Below, in pieces: positions 1 through 5,188 of a stretch of 5,188 bases of DNA (positions are counted from its first letter, which is position 1; each line of letters begins with the position of its first letter). Position numbers and translations under genes: made by a program. Under the pieces are notes generated by a model that saw only the letters and a list, made by a program, of their open reading frames with translations, did not search any database and was not told the DNA's origin. Source of the DNA: Cytophagales bacterium (GTDB lineage: Bacteria > Bacteroidota > Bacteroidia > Cytophagales > Spirosomataceae); NCBI GenBank assembly GCA_013205605.1, contig JABMMK010000216.1:1-5188 (forward strand). The letters are read 5' to 3'.

Positions 1-937
1 ATCCCCTTCTTTGGCGATCATAACTATCCATGAGTAACTCATGCGTTCTCGGAGATTTAAAAATCTCATCTGGTTTCAAGTCGATGCCCGGGGCTTTGTC
101 CGGATAAATTTCCAACAAACATGGCGTCTCAAAATTATAGTTGACCTGCGAAGTATAATTAGGCTCCGTCTTCCAATGCGTCGTTTGATCACTAATATCA
201 TAGCGCATCGCATTGTTAAATGCGTAATTAGTCTCCACATAAATGCCATGCTGTTTCTTCATTTCTTCCGGTTTCCCCACCACCGCACTTTCTTCTTCCA
301 CCAATCCCAACACCTCATGGATCACTCGGTCGACCCCTATTTTCACCGAACGCTTATTTTCAATTTGTACCCATTTGATGAGCAAGGGTAACCCGTCGAT
401 CAACTCATAATTCACATATACATGAATGCCTTTAAGCTCAGGAAGGGGGGAGGTGAATTCAAAAGAAATTTGTTTTCCAGTAGCCTGCTCATGATTGGAT
501 GCCCAGGTTTTTCTTTGCCAAGAAATAAAGGGTTTCACATCTGAAATAGTTGAACCGACAAATATAAAATCCTCTTTTCCCGCAGTCATTTGCGATAGCC
601 ATTCGGGCTTTAAATACGCCCTTTCTTTTTGGCCTTCCATGCCTCCAACCGCATACATTTTCCCGTTTAAAACGATCTTTGCTTCAGGCTGCACCGCTCG
701 CAATAGTTGTTGGCCATTGCTTACATTGACATAACTATAACAGGCTAAATTCTTACCTAGGTAAAATTCTCTTCTCAAAAGGCCATTGTCTAAAACAATA
801 TTGGAACCCTTTTGGATGATCGTCGACTTCAGTTGAACAGGCTTAACTAACCAGTCATTTTGCAGGGTAACAAATTGGCTTTTACTTTCTAATGATAAGA
901 AAATTAGGATTATAGGTAAATATTTTAGTATTTTCAT
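1..937 (-). CDS. Secreted glycoside-hydrolase-like protein (alpha-galactosidase/GH36-like?), N-terminal part, runs off left edge
   Basis: An uninterrupted frame runs from the ATG at 937-935 to the left edge, giving 312 codons with no stop, so the C-terminus is missing. Residues 1-20 form a signal peptide (KILKY, then a PIILIFLSL core, cleavage near SKS|QF), so the protein is exported. Residues 21 to about 290 look like a beta-rich domain, with no repeats or membrane segments. Recognisable blocks are DNGLLRREF (50-58), LLRAVQPEA (78-86), YVNYELIDGLPLLIKW (174-189), YVETNYAF (233-240), QVNYNFETPCLLE (264-276) and HELLMDSYDRQRRG (299-312). From memory, this pattern resembles large secreted proteins of Bacteroidota and Planctomycetes, often annotated as alpha-galactosidase-like or hypothetical, in which the last block leads into a catalytic barrel. 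The barrel is outside the window, so no catalytic residue can be seen and the activity is unproven. There is no Shine-Dalgarno sequence before the start. The gene diverges from the sulfatase at 960, which suggests a shared substrate. That it is a real gene is secure; the family name is tentative. Confidence 0.75.
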   Translation of the reverse strand, partial: MKILKYLPIILIFLSLESKSQFVTLQNDWLVKPVQLKSTIIQKGSNIVLDNGLLRREFYLGKNLACYSYVNVSNGQQLLRAVQPEAKIVLNGKMYAVGGMEGQKERAYLKPEWLSQMTAGKEDFIFVGSTISDVKPFISWQRKTWASNHEQATGKQISFEFTSPLPELKGIHVYVNYELIDGLPLLIKWVQIENKRSVKIGVDRVIHEVLGLVEEESAVVGKPEEMKKQHGIYVETNYAFNNAMRYDISDQTTHWKTEPNYTSQVNYNFETPCLLEIYPDKAPGIDLKPDEIFKSPRTHELLMDSYDRQRRG

Positions 938-959
938 GACGTCAAAATTGGTTTAAATC
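938..959. promoter_or_regulatory. 22-bp divergent gap between two start codons, with TGACGTCA palindrome at 937-944
   Basis: Only 22 bp separate the minus-strand ATG at 937 from the plus-strand ATG at 960. This is too short for two ordinary promoters, so each gene's promoter must lie inside the other's 5' coding region, or transcripts must begin almost at the start codons. Near-matches to the Bacteroidota -7 box TAnnTTTG are TATTTTAG at 921-928 (plus) and TATATTTC at 971-964 (minus). Neither has a well-spaced TTTG -33 partner, so I do not call them. A perfect 8-bp palindrome, TGACGTCA, starts at the last base of the minus-strand start codon. It could be an operator half or chance. Neither side has a Shine-Dalgarno sequence. 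Confidence 0.3.
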
Positions 960-2573
960 ATGCGAAATATACTCATAATTTTTTGTTCTCTTTTTCCCCT
1001 GTCTGGGCTATTGGCAAACCCACAAAATCCAGTCAAAAAACCCAACATTGTTTGGATCGTGTGTGAAGACATGTCGCCTCACCTCGGTTCCTATGGCGAA
1101 AAAGTCGCTAAAACACCAGCATTGGACCAATTAGCCAAAGAAGCAGTTCGCTATACCCAAGTATATTCGACCGCCGGAGTATGTGCCCCAAGTCGCTGTG
1201 CGCTCATTACCGGAAATTACCAAACCGCCATCGGCGGACATAACATGCGCACCTTAGGTCTTTCTGCGAATGCATTAGATGATTATCCCAAAGGCCTAAA
1301 ACCCTATTCGGCCGTCCTTCCTGCAGGAGTAAAATGCTTTTCCGAATACCTTCGAATGGCAGGGTATTATTGCACCAATAATGCCAAACAAGATTATCAA
1401 TTTGACGCACCGGTAACGGCGTGGGACGAGAGCAGCAAGAAGGCTCATTGGCGCAAAAGGCCAGATAAATCCCAGCCTTTTTTCTCTGTTTTTAATATTG
1501 AGACAACTCACGAATCCCAAGTTTGGGTTCGAGAAAAACAAGCCCTTTTGGTTAATCCCAAAGATGTGATGGTGCCGCCTTTTTATCCGGATGATTCGGT
1601 GAGCCGTAAAACCATGGCTCGCTTTCTGTCGAATGTGATGGTGATGGACCAACAAGTTGGCGCTATCATCAATCAATTAAAAGAGGATGGTTTATATGAA
1701 GAAAGCATCATCTTTTTTTACAGCGACCATGGCGATGGGATGCCATTTGTGAAGCGGGAGTTAAGCCAACGAGGCCTAAAGGTTCCATTGCTGATTAAAG
1801 CACCTAATTTGCCCAAAGGAAAAGTAGATAATCAATTGATCAGCTTCGTTGATTTTGGACCTACAGTCCTCTCCTTAGCTGGTGTAACTTTGCCTAAAAC
1901 GCTTCATGGTCAGCCTTTTTTAGGGAGTCAAAAAGCAAAGGCAAAGCGTCAATATATTTATGCCGCCCGCGATCGAATGGATTCAGAATATGACCGGGTA
2001 CGTGCCGTCAGTGATGGCCGATTTAAATACATTCGGAATTATATGCCCGAAAAATCATACTATCAAAACATTAAATACCGACTTCAAAATCCGTTGATGT
2101 TACATATGCTAGCGCTTAAAAATGCGGGGAAATTGAATGAAACGCAAATGAAATGGTTTAGGCCTACCAAAGCCTTGGAGGAATTATTTGACACACAAAA
2201 TGATCCGCATGAATTTAATAATTTGGCAAATAACCCAACCTATAAAGACAAATTAGTTGAGCTAAGAGGAAAGCATTTAGCCTGGATAAAACAATATGGA
2301 GATTTGGGGGCTAAGCCTGAATTAGAGATGATTAAGGAATGGTGGAATGGCCAAGATAAACCTCCGGTAACGGAAAAAAGTAATGTGGCCATCGCAAATG
2401 GAACAGTCCAATTATCTTGTCCCACTGCCGGTGCATCGATTGGTTTTAGAAAGAATTCAAAGGAGACTTGGCAAGTGTATACGAAGCCATTTTCATTAAA
2501 TAATGGAGATTCGCTTTATGTCATGAGCCATCGAATTGGCTTTGTACCTACCGAAGTACGGTTGAAAAACTAA
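960..2573 (+). CDS. Secreted type I sulfatase (S1 family, SGSH-like / heparan N-sulfatase-like) with C-terminal CHB_HEX_C-like domain
   Basis: A complete gene of 537 aa. Residues 1-19 are a signal peptide with cleavage near LLA|NPQ, which supports this ATG. The sulfatase domain spans about 28-450. Visible active-site parts are E36-D37 (metal ligands, in CEDMSP), the formylglycine site C75-A-P-S-R79 followed by CALITG, the GGHNMR block (92-97), K143 in NNAKQDY, H184 in ETTHES, and D256-H257 in YSDHGDG (metal ligands), then K265/R266 before a GLKVPLLIKAP strand (272-282). A domain-end signature ELFDTQNDPHEFNNLAN lies at 408-424. Such enzymes hydrolyse sulfate esters or N-sulfates, usually from glycans, in the periplasm or outside. 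Cys75 must be oxidised to formylglycine by an FGE not encoded here. Residues about 472-534 look like a chitobiase C-terminal-type beta domain. The CED and GGHNMR forms recall the subfamily often annotated heparan N-sulfatase (SulfAtlas S1_8, from memory), but the substrate cannot be read from sequence. The gene diverges from the glycoside-hydrolase-like gene and overlaps the next sulfatase tail to tail. Confidence 0.95.
   Translation: MRNILIIFCSLFPLSGLLANPQNPVKKPNIVWIVCEDMSPHLGSYGEKVAKTPALDQLAKEAVRYTQVYSTAGVCAPSRCALITGNYQTAIGGHNMRTLGLSANALDDYPKGLKPYSAVLPAGVKCFSEYLRMAGYYCTNNAKQDYQFDAPVTAWDESSKKAHWRKRPDKSQPFFSVFNIETTHESQVWVREKQALLVNPKDVMVPPFYPDDSVSRKTMARFLSNVMVMDQQVGAIINQLKEDGLYEESIIFFYSDHGDGMPFVKRELSQRGLKVPLLIKAPNLPKGKVDNQLISFVDFGPTVLSLAGVTLPKTLHGQPFLGSQKAKAKRQYIYAARDRMDSEYDRVRAVSDGRFKYIRNYMPEKSYYQNIKYRLQNPLMLHMLALKNAGKLNETQMKWFRPTKALEELFDTQNDPHEFNNLANNPTYKDKLVELRGKHLAWIKQYGDLGAKPELEMIKEWWNGQDKPPVTEKSNVAIANGTVQLSCPTAGASIGFRKNSKETWQVYTKPFSLNNGDSLYVMSHRIGFVPTEVRLKN
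2373..2561 (+). other. CHB_HEX_C / Fn3-associated-like C-terminal domain of the first sulfatase
   Basis: Residues about 472-534 of the 960-2573 sulfatase lie beyond the usual end of the catalytic fold. They carry the pattern VQLSCPTAGASIGFR, WQVYTKPFSL, GDSLYV and HRIGFVPTEVRL. This matches what I remember of the small beta-sandwich found at the C-terminus of chitobiases and of many Bacteroidota and Planctomycetes sulfatases (VTLSC.T.GA.I.Y ... W.LYT.PF.L..GD.L.A.A.R.GY). Its role is thought to be structural or carbohydrate-related and is not well established. The domain call rests on pattern memory and was not tested with a profile. Confidence 0.6.
2570..2573. other. Tail-to-tail overlap of two stop codons (CTAA)
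   Basis: The plus-strand sulfatase ends with TAA at 2571-2573 and the minus-strand sulfatase ends with TAG at 2572-2570, so the two genes share the four bases CTAA. There is no room for a terminator between them. Any termination signal must lie inside the opposing coding sequence, or the transcripts overlap as antisense. I see no clear GC-rich hairpin with a U-tract on either side. Confidence 0.85.
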
Positions 2574-4045
2574 CTTCCCGAAGACTTTTGCTTGGCCGTT
2601 CTTCCCCAGTCGGGAAGGTCGATATGCAGGTTATCATGCTTTTCCAACATCTCCTTTTTCAAAAGATTTCGCATCCTTAAAACTTGACTTTGTCGGGCTT
2701 TATCTTGCGCCAAATTATGTTTTTCCCACGGATCCTTTTTAAGGTTAAATAGTTGGCTTGTCAACACCCCATCCACATTATACAAAATCAATTTGTAGCC
2801 ATCCTTCGTTTTTAAACTCCTGCTCCAATGCCCATATACGTTATAAATTTGTTCTCTAACGGCTTTGGTTGGATTGCGGATAATCGCCTGTAGGCTTTTT
2901 GCCTCAACGGTTTTGGGTGCTTTGATTTTCAAATAATCATAAATCGTAGGTGCAATATCACTCAGATAAACAAAGGAATTATTGCGCACATTTTTGGGTA
3001 TTCCCGGACCTGAAAAAATCATAGGAACGCGTATGCTATGTTCATATAAATTTTGCTTTCCCAAAAGGCCATGTTGGCCCATCGCCAATCCATTATCTCC
3101 AGCAAAAACAATCAACGTATTGTTTAATAATCCTTCTTTTTCCAGCGTCGACATGATTCTCCCGATCTGCTCGTCGAGCTCCGAAATCATTCCATAATAT
3201 GCCGCGATATCTTCTTTAATCGCTTCTTCGGTTCTTGGGTGTGGCAATAAATTCTCATCACGTACATTTAAATCGCCGTTGTTGAAGGGATGCTCCGGAA
3301 GGAAATTAGGGGGCAAAGAAATTTTGGAAGGATCATACGCCTTGGCAAATTTTGCGGTGGGTGTTCTCGGGTCATGCGGCGAAGTGAAGGCCACGTAGGC
3401 AAAAAAGGGCTTATCTTTTGCCGCAGAACTTTGTAAAAAATCAATGGCAGTTTGCGCGTACAAATAGGAACTGTAGGTCTCACTTAAAAAACTTTTTTCA
3501 GCGGGATATTTCCCCGTGGGATCAAAGTGGTTTACTCGAGGATGTTCCTGTCCACCTTCTTTGGGAAAGTGCATGCCACCAAAAAAAATATGATCGGCTT
3601 TTGAAAACATACGCGTATAGGAATTTTTGTCGCTATGCCATTTGCCGGTATGAAAAGTGGTATATCCTTTTTGGCGCAACACTTCGGGTAGACTAATTAA
3701 GCTGTCGGGAATTACATTTCCGTCTCCGGGCAATCGGTTTACGTATCGGCCCGTCATCAACATCGCCCGGGAGGGAATACAAACCGCGCCTTGATGTCCA
3801 CCCATTACGTGTGCTTGTTGGAATGTCAGACCGCTCCTCACCAACTTATCCAAATGAGGGGTTTTGATTTCTGTATTGCCTAAAGCTTGAATCGTTCTGA
3901 ACGTTTGATCGTCACTATACAGGATTAATACGTTTTTTGCTGGAGCGGTTTTAGCCTTTGTATGTGAAATATCTTGGCCCATCATATTGCTCATGGACAA
4001 TACCAAAACGCATAAAAACAATAGTTGGTGAACGGGATTTTTCAT
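2570..4045 (-). CDS. Secreted type I sulfatase (S1 family), second and distinct from its neighbour
   Basis: A complete gene of 491 aa when started at the ATG at 4045-4043. A TTG six codons upstream (4063) is in frame, but the ATG opens directly onto a classic signal peptide (MKNPVHQ, then LLFLCVLVLSMS, cleavage near MMG|QD), so I prefer it. The sulfatase domain covers about 37-450: D45-D46 (metal, in YSDDQ), formylglycine site C89-I-P-S-R93 followed by AMLMTGR, GKWH at 134-137 (K135 and H137 contact the sulfate in this family), H224 in SPHD, D317-N318 in AGDNG (metal), and GKQNLYEHSIRVPMI starting at 329 (K330 in the conserved Lys position). The C-terminal sub-domain includes QLFNLKKDPWEKHNLA (431-446). 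All expected catalytic positions are present, so it should be active once Cys89 is converted to formylglycine. The DD form, GKWH and the loop sequences differ from the sulfatase at 960-2573, so it is not a recent duplicate and probably acts on a different sulfate group. It lies downstream of the cytochrome/LRR gene and could be co-transcribed with it. The substrate is unknown. Confidence 0.95.
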   Translation of the reverse strand: MKNPVHQLLFLCVLVLSMSNMMGQDISHTKAKTAPAKNVLILYSDDQTFRTIQALGNTEIKTPHLDKLVRSGLTFQQAHVMGGHQGAVCIPSRAMLMTGRYVNRLPGDGNVIPDSLISLPEVLRQKGYTTFHTGKWHSDKNSYTRMFSKADHIFFGGMHFPKEGGQEHPRVNHFDPTGKYPAEKSFLSETYSSYLYAQTAIDFLQSSAAKDKPFFAYVAFTSPHDPRTPTAKFAKAYDPSKISLPPNFLPEHPFNNGDLNVRDENLLPHPRTEEAIKEDIAAYYGMISELDEQIGRIMSTLEKEGLLNNTLIVFAGDNGLAMGQHGLLGKQNLYEHSIRVPMIFSGPGIPKNVRNNSFVYLSDIAPTIYDYLKIKAPKTVEAKSLQAIIRNPTKAVREQIYNVYGHWSRSLKTKDGYKLILYNVDGVLTSQLFNLKKDPWEKHNLAQDKARQSQVLRMRNLLKKEMLEKHDNLHIDLPDWGRTAKQKSSGS

Positions 4046-4162
4046 GATTTTAAGTATAAACAATTTGTAGGTGTTTTTTCAAATAATAAGAAGTATTATA
4101 TCCCAAAAACGTTAGAATCGATTGAATTTTTCGACGAGAATTTTACCCTAAATAAAATCGTG
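4046..4162 (-). promoter_or_regulatory. AT-rich gap upstream of the second sulfatase, possible promoter
   Basis: This 117-bp non-coding stretch separates the stop of the cytochrome/LRR gene from the sulfatase ATG. On the minus strand it reads TTTTTGGGATATAATAC at 4109-4093, containing a TATAAT at 4100-4095. A second TTTG lies at 4083-4080, 20 bases beyond the first, which roughly fits the spacing of Bacteroidota -33/-7 elements. However, the TA of a TAnnTTTG box is one base out of register (TATTATTTG). No Shine-Dalgarno sequence precedes the ATG. The gap is long enough for a separate promoter, but none is convincing. A weak 7-bp AT-only-type hairpin (4148-4154 with 4164-4170) covers the upstream stop codon and does not look like a strong terminator. 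Confidence 0.25.
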
Positions 4163-5188
4163 CTATTTAGCTTTTTCTTCCACTCGAACCGTGTCAATTT
4201 CCAAAGGCCATTTGCCTTTGAAACCAAAATCAACCGTTAAACCCGGCCTCATTTTTTTCAATTTGGCCACACCCGCTTCGGTAAATTTGCTTTGCCATAG
4301 AAACACTCTTTTCAACGATTTGATTTTGGCTAAACTCAAGATGGCCGCATCAGAAACTTGGGTTCCATAGAGGTTTAATGATTCTAAATATTTCAAATTT
4401 TCTAATGACACCATCCCCTTGTCACTTATGTTGGTATGGTCTAAATCCAACTGGATTAATATCGGCATATCAGCAATTTGAGGCATAAAGCCGTCGGTAA
4501 CTTTCGTTTGGCCTAATTTTAATTGGACTATTTGCTCTTGAACCGAAGACAATTCCGACAATTCTTTATCCGCAAGTCCATGTGCATTCACGGCATTGAC
4601 CTCCAAAAATGCTTGGTCTTTTGCCGCTGGGTTCACCAACAATCCCAATTTCCGAAGGCCTTTCATATCATCTTCGTCGGCCTCTGAAATCGACAATTTA
4701 AATACCGGAGACCAATAAGGTTCTGTGGCCGATGTGCCTGAAGCATATTTGGCCAAAATGGTTTTTATTTTAGCATCGGCAGGCAAAGCCACCACCTTTT
4801 TCTTGAAGTCAGCTCCATGTTGGACCCACCACTGCAAAACAGCAATCTCATCCTCGGTGAACGGGGTTTTACCCTTAGGCGGCATGTGATGTTCCTCACT
4901 GGCGTCCATTAAAAGTCTTTTGATCATTTCACTTTCCAGTGGCATTCCCGCTTTAATAATAACACCATCCTCTCCACCCGTCATTAAAAACTCAGGCGTA
5001 TCCATCCTTAATTTCCCCTTTTGCTTTTCAGCATTGTGGCAAGACCAGCACTTTTGCTTCAGAACCGGTTGGACTAATTGCTGGTACACAATCGCTTGTT
5101 GGATATTGTCAATCTTTGGAATAATGGCTCCTCCTTCAGCGGCTTCGGCTCGAGCTTCCATCCCGACCCAACCTCGAATCGGCTGTGG
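4163..5188 (-). CDS. Planctomycete-type cytochrome c domain + leucine-rich repeat protein, C-terminal part, start beyond right edge
   Basis: The frame stays open to the right edge, with nine more codons ahead of the first ATG (5161-5159), so I treat the gene as 5'-truncated by the window rather than starting there. That ATG would give 332 aa with no signal peptide, unsuitable for a c-type cytochrome that must be haem-loaded outside the cytoplasm. Numbering from that Met, residues about 28-120 are a Planctomycete cytochrome C (PSCyt1-like) domain: haem site C38-W-S-C41-H42, then KGKLRMDTPEFLMTGGEDG, and the likely distal ligand M93 in HHMPPKGK, with the helix LQWWVQHGADF (109-119). After a linker, residues about 205-315 hold LRR-type repeats. 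In Bacteroidota this pair usually follows an N-terminal multi-helix membrane domain (from memory); here that part would lie outside the window. Its role is unknown: electron transfer, redox sensing or a protein scaffold are all possible. It shares direction with the sulfatase downstream, 117 bp away. Confidence 0.88.
   Translation of the reverse strand, partial: PQPIRGWVGMEARAEAAEGGAIIPKIDNIQQAIVYQQLVQPVLKQKCWSCHNAEKQKGKLRMDTPEFLMTGGEDGVIIKAGMPLESEMIKRLLMDASEEHHMPPKGKTPFTEDEIAVLQWWVQHGADFKKKVVALPADAKIKTILAKYASGTSATEPYWSPVFKLSISEADEDDMKGLRKLGLLVNPAAKDQAFLEVNAVNAHGLADKELSELSSVQEQIVQLKLGQTKVTDGFMPQIADMPILIQLDLDHTNISDKGMVSLENLKYLESLNLYGTQVSDAAILSLAKIKSLKRVFLWQSKFTEAGVAKLKKMRPGLTVDFGFKGKWPLEIDTVRVEEKAK
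4217..4549 (-). repeat. Leucine-rich repeats in the cytochrome protein
   Basis: Protein residues about 205-315 (counted from the Met at 5161) show about four repeats of roughly 23-24 residues with a shared core: IVQLKLGQTKVTDGFM, LIQLDLDHTNISDKGM, LESLNLYGTQVSDAAI and LKRVFLWQSKFTEAGV. The form L..L.L..T.(V/I)(S/T)D.G/A matches the LRR class common in planctomycete and Bacteroidota cytochrome fusions. Such repeats build a curved solenoid that typically binds protein or glycan. The DNA copies are diverged, so this is a protein-level repeat rather than a recent DNA duplication. Confidence 0.8.

Noticed and set aside
41..734. Two plus-strand open frames (41-391 and 495-734) at the left end
   Set aside because: Both lie antisense to the open minus-strand frame of 1-937, which has a signal peptide and conserved-looking blocks. 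Their translations have no recognisable domain and look like antisense shadows.
960..2573. Naming the first sulfatase as a true heparan N-sulfatase
   Set aside because: The motif style resembles proteins with that label, but the label is often transferred by similarity and substrate-binding residues cannot be judged here, so only a general sulfatase call is made.
3571..3578. Homopolymer run of eight A/T near 3580 and seven T near 1710 as possible slippage or phase-variation sites
   Set aside because: Both encode Phe-rich strands in frame (IFFGG and IIFFYSD) that are expected in sulfatases, and the reading frames are intact on both sides. No sign of a frameshift.
1207..3696. Several short frames inside the two sulfatase genes on the opposite strand or in other frames
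   Set aside because: They sit wholly within coding sequences with clear sulfatase motifs, have no domain, signal peptide or start-site support of their own, and are composition shadows.
4148..4170. Inverted repeat CTAAATA / TATTTAG with a 9-base loop over the cytochrome gene stop codon
   Set aside because: The stem is short and mostly A-T, and on the minus strand it is not followed by a run of T, so it does not qualify as an intrinsic terminator.
4025..4240. Plus-strand open frame across the gap before the second sulfatase
   Set aside because: It overlaps the ends of two well-supported minus-strand genes and an AT-rich gap; its translation is low in information and matches nothing I recognise.
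1..5188. Insertion sequences, CRISPR arrays, tRNA or other RNA genes, riboswitches, attachment sites
   Set aside because: The window is almost fully covered by four protein genes; the only gaps are 22 and 117 bp, and I saw no terminal inverted repeats, spaced direct repeats or tRNA-like folds in them.

Overview
This window looks like chromosomal DNA from a member of the Bacteroidota, probably a free-living aquatic or soil lineage of the Cytophagales or Saprospiria kind. The reasons are a moderately AT-rich composition, very AT-rich gaps between genes, no Shine-Dalgarno sequence ahead of any of the three visible start codons, Bacteroidota-style signal peptides that end just before Q or N, and the gene content itself. 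The phylum call is inferred from these traits. No marker gene is present.

The window is almost wholly coding, with four genes and no RNA gene, mobile element or CRISPR array. From left to right they are: (1) on the minus strand, the N-terminal 312 codons of a secreted glycoside-hydrolase-like protein that runs off the left edge (1-937); (2) on the plus strand, a secreted type I sulfatase with a small C-terminal beta-sandwich-like domain (960-2573); (3) on the minus strand, a second, clearly different type I sulfatase (2570-4045); (4) on the minus strand, the C-terminal part of a planctomycete-type cytochrome c / leucine-rich-repeat protein whose start lies beyond the right edge (4163-5188). 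Genes 1 and 2 diverge from start codons only 22 bp apart. Genes 2 and 3 converge and overlap by 4 bp at their stop codons. Genes 4 and 3 point the same way, with a 117-bp AT-rich gap between them.

Taken together this resembles a locus for breaking down a sulfated glycan outside the cytoplasm. Two sulfatases of different subfamilies would remove sulfate esters, the glycoside-hydrolase-like protein would act on the carbohydrate, and the haem/LRR protein would be a membrane-associated partner of unknown role. Both sulfatases carry a Cys-type C-x-P-S-R site, so a formylglycine-generating enzyme must be encoded elsewhere. No SusC/SusD pair, transporter or regulator is seen here, so calling it a polysaccharide utilisation locus is inference. 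The most interesting parts are the poorly characterised gene 1 family and the pairing of a planctomycete-type cytochrome/LRR protein with sulfatases. I found no evidence for a wholly new system.
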